Source: Thoreauomyces humboldtii
Lineage: Eukaryota > Chytridiomycota > Chytridiomycetes > Spizellomycetales > Powellomycetaceae
NCBI GenBank assembly: GCA_027596035.1
Contig: JADGJA010000086.1
Location: 30,194-45,229 of the forward strand
Reading direction: 5' to 3'
DNA: 15,036 nucleotides
Under the pieces are notes generated by a model. That model was not told the origin of the DNA. It did no database searches and worked only from the letters and a program-made list of their open reading frames with translations. The translations under genes and the position numbers were made by a program. Shown here piece after piece: positions 9,692-15,036 of the stretch; the first letter of the stretch is position 1; every line of letters begins with the position of its first letter.

Positions 9692-11492
9692 CTACGGCTC
9701 GCATCGGCCCATGAAACGAGGATACAGGCAGACCTAAGAAGGAAGTGAAAGGGCAAGATGAGGATGCTGACGCTTGGAAAAGAAACGAAAGAAAAAAACA
9801 AAGGTTTCGGTATCAACTTACGTCTCTAACGGTATAGCGGTTGAGCAACCAAGCGAGGAACCTCTCGACACCGAGTCCGAAACCGCCGTGCTCGCAGGTT
9901 CCGTACTTTCTCTGATCAGTGTACCAATAGTACGGGTTGGGATCTATGCCTTCCCTCTCGTAACCCTTTGCGAGTTCCTCAAAGTCGGTGATCCTCATGG
10001 ACCCGCCCACGATCTCGCCGACGTTGGGCATGAGGACGTCGACCGACTCGGTGAGTCGGACGTCCTCGGGACACCTCTTCATGTAGAAGGACTTGATCTC
10101 GGCCGGGAACCGACACAGGAGGATGGGTTCTCCGATCGCGTCCGTCATCTTGCGTTCGGGAGCTTCCGGGATGTCCTCTCCGAAGACGTAGTCCGTCTCT
10201 CCGATCTTGACGCCCTTTTCGTCGAGGACGTCCTTCTTGACCCCGTTGTCGTTGAGCCATTTGATGGCGTCCGAGTAGTCCATGCGACGGAATCCCTTGG
10301 ATGGGGCCTTGAAGTCCGGGTTGAGTTCCTTGAGAATGGCAGCGCCTTCGGGGTCGGTGGTGACGCGTTTGATGACCGAGACCATCATGTCCTCGAGGAA
10401 GGTAAGGAGGTCCTCGAAGTCGATGAAGGCGAGTTCTCCCTCGCAGTGGGTGAACTCAGAGAGGTGACGACGGGTGTGGGATTTCTCTGCTCGGAAGGAT
10501 TCGGCCATGCAGTAGACGTCGCCTAGGGAGGCGAGACAGGTCTCGAGGTAGAGTTGGGACGATTGGGTGAGGTAGGCCGTCTCTCCGTAGTACTGGAAGT
10601 CGAAGAGGGTGCTTCCTCCTTCAACCTGGGTCTGGACCATCAGGGGAGGGGTGACCTCGAGGACCTTGCGAGAGTCAAAGAACTCGCGGAAGGCCCTGAG
10701 GACCAGGGCGCGCATCTTGAGGACGCTGGAAGCCGTCTCGCCGCGAAGGACGAGGTGTCGCTGATCGAGCATGATGTCGGGACTCGTGTTGACGTTGAAC
10801 TTGTTGTCGAACGCTTCCTCGCCGCCGGGAGCCTTGCCGATGATCTCCCAATAATCGGCTCGGAGCTCGTGGCCACCGGGAGCCGTCTTGCCTTCGGGGA
10901 CGGCCTCGAGGACGCCGTAGATGGTAACAGTTGACTCTCGCATGAGGGTGACCGCGTCAAGGGACTGACAGAGCTTTCCGCTGAGGACGCACTGGAGGTA
11001 TCCGGAACCGTCGCGGAGGACGATGAACATGAGGGCGGCTCCCTGGGAACGGTGACGGTGGACCCATCCGGAGACCTTGACGCGCTTCCCGCGGTGCTCG
11101 GCTCCCTGACGAATCTTGATCTTCTGTGCGGCGGGCAGACTGGCGTCCTGGACAAGGACGACTTTCTTTGCCTCCTCGAGCTTGGCGGCCTCCGCGGCAG
11201 CGTCTGCGGCGGCCGACTGGCTGGCCTTCTGGAGCTTCTTCTGTACTCCCTCGTGGAGCTTGAGTGCCTTCTTGAGGGCGCTCTTTGCTACGGGCTGGAA
11301 GCCTTCCTCGGTGGTCTTGCGGACGAGGATGTCGGAGGTGGTGCTCCTCTCTAGCGCACGAGCGAGGGTCTTGTACGGGGCATCCAAGGACCCCGAACCT
11401 GAAGCATCGTTGCCGTTGACCTCGCAGACATGGAGGGCAGGGCCCGTGGAAGCGGCGGGAGTTGGTGGTGTTGTGGCGGCAGTTGCCGACAT
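9692..11492 (-). CDS. NARS1/DED81: Asparaginyl-tRNA synthetase, cytosolic type
   Basis: Exons complement(9692..9733, 9822..11492), 570 residues from ATG 11492; animal and yeast forms are about 550. It charges tRNA-Asn with asparagine using ATP. Order of parts: the eukaryote-specific N-terminal domain (about 23-120, with VNGNDASGSG), an OB-fold anticodon-binding domain around GWVHRHRSQG (about 130-230), then the class II catalytic core. Motif 1 ends in EVTPPL (279-284), motif 2 begins FRAEKSHTRRH (from 333), and motif 3 is GFGLGVER (537-544). The continuous frame would end in a spurious V-S-stop. An 88-nt intron (9734-9821, donor GTAAGT, acceptor CTTAG) restores the family ending VCLYPRFMGRCEP. 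Asn rather than Asp specificity is supported by the N-terminal domain and by overall similarity to eukaryotic AsnRS. The start at 11492 gives a family-typical N-terminus; an upstream start is treated separately. Confidence 0.95.
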
Positions 11493-11593
11493 GCTGCGGT
11501 CGTGAGGAAGCTGGGGTGGAGCGATGATGGTGATGCCTCCTGGCGATCTCTGATCTTGTCTGTGGGAAGAGACGATGCCGCCGCAATGGAAAG

Positions 11594-11720
11594 CTAAAAT
11601 AAAGGAATGGTGTGGGTCGGTGGGTGAATGGTGGTGGTGGTGGTGGTGAGGTTCATTTGCGTCGGATGAGTACGGTGAGTCATACACGCAACTCTCTCCC
11701 AGCCACGCAAGTTACCGTAC
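11594..11720 (-). other. Candidate intron in the AsnRS leader
   Basis: Minus-strand 127-nt interval from donor GTACGG (11720) to acceptor CCTTTATTTTAG (11594), with CTCAC-type branch candidates. It contains the stop that otherwise separates the two AsnRS starts and a CCA triplet repeat. A second good acceptor, TCTTCCCACAG at 11560, lies 34 nt further on, but its phase does not fit the upstream exon. Confidence 0.5.
11630..11648 (+). repeat. GGT trinucleotide microsatellite
   Basis: About six GGT units on the plus strand (ACC/CAC on the gene strand). Read in the AsnRS frame it would encode a His run, but it lies in the predicted leader intron or 5' UTR upstream of the AsnRS ATG, so it is probably untranslated. 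Confidence 0.85.
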
Positions 11721-11886
11721 CTCGGGCACGACTATAGAGTGGACAAAAAAACGAAACTGATGAGCGTGCTCCTCGTGCTGAGTGAGGAGCCAGTGGAGTT
11801 GACGGCGCAAGTGTGAGATGGATGACGGCGGCGGTGGCTCTGGGACGAATGCGGTTGAGGAATAAGCCTGTGGTCAAGGTCCTCAT
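11721..11886 (-). CDS. Candidate upstream exon giving AsnRS a mitochondrial presequence
   Basis: An ATG at 11886-11884 opens 55 codons plus one base, ending at a GAG|GTACGG donor after 11721. The acceptor TTTTAG at 11594 begins an exon from 11593 that needs exactly two bases to finish its first codon and then runs in frame into the AsnRS ATG at 11492. The result would be 659 residues, with 89 extra. The first 68 residues contain no Asp or Glu; the first 55 contain eight Arg, starting MRTLTTGLFLNRIRPRATAA. This is the composition of a mitochondrial targeting peptide. Yeast HTS1 and VAS1 use the same two-start design for other synthetases. The splice and its use are inferred. Confidence 0.55.
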
Positions 11887-13421
11887 CGATTCCAATCCTT
11901 TCCCTCTTCGAATGAATGGACGACGACTGAGACTCCCTCAGATGGACTGGGTCTAGTGCCGTGATATGCGGCCGGCCGTGAGGGACCGGTGGGATTTGCT
12001 GCTTGCTGCTTGGTTTGCCCCCGACGGGTTCTGGGCGGAACTGTGATACTGTTTCGATTTGCGATTTATGCCCTGGCTGTGCCTTCCACTTTGCCCCCCG
12101 TTCCCAGTTCTCTTTCTTCGCCGTCTAAAGAGGAGGCAGGTTCTCGATCTCTTCCCCTCGTCCTCATTCCCCCATTCCCACAGAGCTCGCCCCTTTTCAG
12201 CATCAAGGCCTGGCAGTTGCATCACCTCGTGAACCCTCCTCTTTAGGGCAGGATCGAGCTGATCCGATCTGCCAGGCACCTCCCTCCCAAGACCTCACAA
12301 GTTTCCGTTGCCTTGCAAAGACTGACCATCTTGCGCTGATGATTTGATCACAAAATGGAATTACCGTCTGAGCGTTTCTTGCGGAGATAACTGATTTATC
12401 CTGAGCTTGATGGTCGGTCATTCATTTGCACATGCATCTCGGAAACCTATGTTTCGACATCGACGTTTCAACCTCCCTGCTTACGATGGTAAGTCGACAC
12501 TTTCCTCAACCTTTGATGTGTGGGTGGGAGGACATCGATGAAGTGAAGGATTTTAGATGACGAGTCAGACTTGGAGTTTCTCCATGCTGATAACATAACA
12601 ATTACTGCTGATCATCGACAAGCCAGTCGTTATCGTGAAGGACACTGCTGGTAGTGAAACCTTTTCTGACCAACCTTGTCGCTCTCAGTTCGCAGGTTGC
12701 GTGTCATCTTACGATAGACCCCAAAGCTTCTTCGTGAAATCATCGTCGGGATGCTCTTGCAGAACACTACCATGCTAGTCCTCCGCATGCCCATTCTCTC
12801 TGTGATTTCGTGGGAGTCCCTCGTGTCAGATCTTTTCGATGACGATTTAAAAATCGAAAGACAAGCATATATCAGATGCCGGGCTTAGCCGCCCCGCGGT
12901 GCTGATAAAGATTCATACTGAGGAAACCTGACGCGAGCGGTTCTTGCCATCCTCTCGGAAAAGTTGTGATATGGACGTGGTTGATTTTTCGTACATTTCC
13001 CAACATTCCCAACGATCCAGGAAAGAGAGAACCTTGCTCGAAGACGGGACGTCAGCGGCTGCTATTATCGACGCAGACTATTTGGGTTTTCTACGTGGTT
13101 TGAGTCAGGCTGGTTCTGGCGCTCTCCGGTTGTCCATCCAGTTCCACGTGGCAGGGCAAATGCCAGAGATCTGACTGATGGCCACAAGACTGGAAAGGTC
13201 CCGGACGAGCGAATTCGGGGTCGCGGTTTAGAGAATGCTCCTTTTCTCGCTGTGGATTGGTCGTTCAATCCGGCGACATTGGAGAAGGTCAATCGTCCTG
13301 TCTCGGTGCGAGATGTTTGAGATGTCTGAGGCGAGATGTGGTGTGTGATGGCCAGTCGCGGCGCGAAGGCATTTCTAGCGTTTGGGAAACCTGCCACCGG
13401 TACTCTCGCGGAAGGCAAGCA
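11887..13421. promoter_or_regulatory. Head-to-head intergenic region between AsnRS and CMTR1
   Basis: About 1.5 kb upstream of both flanking genes; it should hold both promoters. It contains C-rich and pyrimidine-rich tracts (about 12035-12230), an AT-rich palindromic TTTAAA-type stretch near 12846, and several short open frames without recognisable protein features. The only spliced candidate is listed separately. No tRNA-like, rRNA-like or transposon-like sequence was recognised. Confidence 0.4.
12449..12654 (+). CDS. Weak candidate: 45-residue spliced micro-ORF
   Basis: ATG 12449, exon 12449-12488, a consensus GTAAGT donor, acceptor TTTTAG at 12556 and exon 12557-12654 ending in TAG. The junction is phase 1 on both sides and the 68-nt intron has a CTCAAC branch-like site, in line with neighbouring genes. 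The product starts MFRHRRFNLPAYDDDESDLE. It matches nothing I recognise. It could be a small protein gene, an upstream ORF, the first exons of a longer transcript, or chance. Confidence 0.22.
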
Positions 13422-15036
13422 ATGGTGGACGACCTCTACACGAACGACCCAGAGTTCATCGCAACGCCCTTGAACTCTCCTCATCCGCCCCCACGAATCC
13501 ATTCAACTCAAAGAGGGACTCCGTCCGGTATCAGGGAACAGCAACCTCGCCCAAAACTAACGCCTCTGCCAGCTTCCCCTGCTCGTCCAGGCTTCCGCAC
13601 CGATAAGGTCATACCCAGTCAACAAACACCTCAATGGCTCTCCTGCAATGAAGAGCCTGAAGCAGGAGGATGGCTCGAGAAGCTCAGTGTGGTCGTCGAG
13701 CAGGTAGACGCACAACGAGTGTGCTAGGTATTGGCAGCTTCATCTCACCTTCAACCCCTCCATGTCGCCCCCGTGAAGGCTCGACCCATCGATCACTCCC
13801 TCTTCTGCGACAAAGAGATCGTGGACGACCTGATCTCCACCAAACTTCGCATCGGTGCCGTCGCCCCATCCGACCTCTACCGAGCTCGCACCCTCGCCAA
13901 CCCGTACGAGTCCATCGGACGTTCCATCTTCGTCAATCGATCCGCCGTCAAGATGGCCAACCTGGACGCCATGTGTCGCTTCCGTGACGCGCCCATCCGG
14001 ACCGGATCCTCGGAGCTGAGGTTCGTCGACGTGTGCGCCGGACCCGGCGGCTTCACGGAGTACATGCTTTGGAGAGCTAGGCAGAGGAAGGTCCGCGCCA
14101 GAGGATGGGGGATGACCCTAAGAGGTCCTCAGGATTTCGCGTTGGACGACATCGCGAAGCTGGAGCCCAAGATCCGTGACCTCTTCGTGCCGTTTTACGG
14201 CGAGAAGGACACGGGGGACGTGTACAGCGATACCCATCTCCGTGGATTCGCCGATCGGATACGGACCGACACGGACGACAAAGGCGTCGATCTCGTCATG
14301 GGAGACGGCGGTTTCAACGTCGATGGGGATGAGCTCAACCAGGAGGATCATTCCAGACAGTTGATACTGTGTCAGATCGTCATCATGTTCATGACGCTGC
14401 GAAAGAAGGGAGATTTCACCGTGAAGGTCTTCGACACGTATCATCCCTTCACGGTCCAGCTCCTCTACATCCTCTACCGATACTTCGACAAGATGGCCAT
14501 CATCAAACCCTTCACGAGTCGACCCGCCAACGCGGAACGATACATCGTCTGTCACTCACTGAAGGTCGAGCGTCCCCAGAACCTCATCGACCATCTTCTG
14601 GCCGTGAACGCTCGTTTCAACGCCTTGAAACCGGATGACGACGACGCGACGGGACCCCTCGTGTCGAGTCACGCGGAACCACCACCGGGTCTCATACCCC
14701 GGGATGTCAGGATCCGTGATGGGATGGACGACGTGGTCGGTATCATGGACCCCGACGTGGTCATGCGTGACGAAACGTTCCTGACGAGGATCAGGTCGCT
14801 CAACATGCGGTAGGTCAACAAAAGCCAAATTGAACACGAGGGAGATCGAATGCTCACACCTTTTTGTTTTTTTTGCCAGGATGAGCATGTGGCAGAAGGA
14901 GGCACTGGAAGACCTGTACCGATACGTCGAGGACGACAGTCTCCCGGGTTTCGATCAGACCATCGTGCGACGACAGTGTCTCATAGAGTGGAAGCTCCCC
15001 ATCCCGGAGGTAGATCATATCTTCCACCCCCCCCCC
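13422..15036 (+). CDS. CMTR1: Cap-specific mRNA (nucleoside-2'-O-)-methyltransferase 1, 3' incomplete
   Basis: Exons 13422-13686, 13738-14809 and 14880 onward, cut by the window edge. It methylates the ribose 2'-O of the first transcribed nucleotide of capped mRNA (cap-1), using S-adenosylmethionine, in the nucleus. It has an FtsJ/RrmJ-type fold. The SAM loop VCAGPGG is at 187-193, followed by GWGMTLRG. The K-D-K-E tetrad is intact: K160 in SAVKMANLD, D278 in MGDGGF, K318 in VKVFDTYHPF and E355 in ANAERYIVC. ANPYE ahead of the first Lys is also family-typical. The open frame before 13731 contains a stop. A 51-nt intron (13687-13737, donor GTGTGG) joins in phase 1 to a Pro-rich first exon with ATG 13422. 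A 70-nt intron (14810-14879) leads to RRQCLIEWKLPIPE, which matches the linker after the methyltransferase. No G-patch is visible in the 88-residue N-terminus. Confidence 0.9.
15010..15036 (+). other. Possible exon end and terminal poly-C run
   Basis: GAG|GTAGAT at 15009/15010 could be a donor (phase 0), or the exon may read on. The window ends in a run of ten C at 15027-15036, so the true continuation cannot be judged. The homopolymer may mark a contig end or sequencing difficulty. Confidence 0.4.

Noticed and set aside
9774..10526. 250-codon plus-strand open frame opposite AsnRS
   Set aside because: Antisense shadow of a high-GC coding exon; the composition mirrors AsnRS codons and there are no motifs of its own.
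11493..11687. AsnRS start at 11687 with an N-terminal His run
   Set aside because: The codon at 11687 is GTG, not ATG, the frame closes at 11712-11714 without an ATG, and the His run is better explained as CCA repeats in an intron or UTR.
12944..13174. Plus-strand open frame, with an ATG at 12971, as an upstream exon of CMTR1
   Set aside because: No convincing donor joins it in phase to the 13422 exon and it lacks any G-patch-like glycine pattern.
13065..13502. 145-codon minus-strand open frame upstream of CMTR1
   Set aside because: Starts at a non-ATG codon, low-complexity Arg/Ser/Pro composition, no recognisable motif, and overlaps the CMTR1 first exon.
13704..13737. GTAGAC donor at 13704 for CMTR1 intron 1
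   Set aside because: It would give a 34-nt intron and a phase mismatch; the GTGTGG donor at 13687 gives 51 nt and correct phase.
1..15036. CRISPR array, insertion sequence, tRNA or rRNA genes, retrotransposon ORFs
   Set aside because: No spaced repeats, transposase or reverse transcriptase motifs, terminal repeats or tRNA B-box with a fitting cloverleaf were found by reading.

Overview
This is eukaryotic nuclear DNA. Every multi-exon gene is broken by short spliceosomal introns, mostly 51-90 nt, with GT donors and pyrimidine-rich AG acceptors. The conserved genes are eukaryote-specific: MON2, the eukaryotic cytosolic type of asparaginyl-tRNA synthetase, and the mRNA cap-1 2'-O-methyltransferase. 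Compact genes, tiny introns and a cap methyltransferase of the CMTR1 type (not known to me from the main Dikarya lineages) suggest an early-diverging fungus, perhaps a chytrid, or another small-genome protist. The exact lineage is inference.

Layout. (1) 6-2223, minus strand: an unrecognised gene. Its product has nuclear-localisation-like basic clusters, a long Ala/Lys-rich probably helical region and a Cys/His cluster resembling the zinc-binding part of His-Cys-box (His-Me finger) endonucleases. Its 3' end carries a 132-bp-period duplication that has produced a terminal intron. (2) 2224-2934: divergent intergenic region. (3) 2935-9369, plus strand: a complete 14-exon MON2 gene of 1798 residues, reconstructed exon by exon with every junction phase-consistent. 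(4) 9370-9691: convergent spacer. (5) 9692-11492, minus strand: asparaginyl-tRNA synthetase, complete at 570 residues. A phase-matched upstream exon (11721-11886) can extend it by 89 residues that look like a mitochondrial presequence, so one gene may supply both compartments. (6) 11887-13421: a mostly empty head-to-head intergenic region with one weak spliced micro-ORF. (7) 13422 to the right edge, plus strand: cap-specific 2'-O-methyltransferase with an intact K-D-K-E tetrad, incomplete at its 3' end.

The genes are not an operon or a pathway. Three are ordinary housekeeping genes for endosome-to-Golgi trafficking, tRNA charging and mRNA capping. The minus-strand gene on the left is the accessory, lineage-specific element. 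The most useful points for follow-up are the possible dual-targeted AsnRS, the repeat-born terminal intron, and the composite protein with the His-Cys-box-like cluster.
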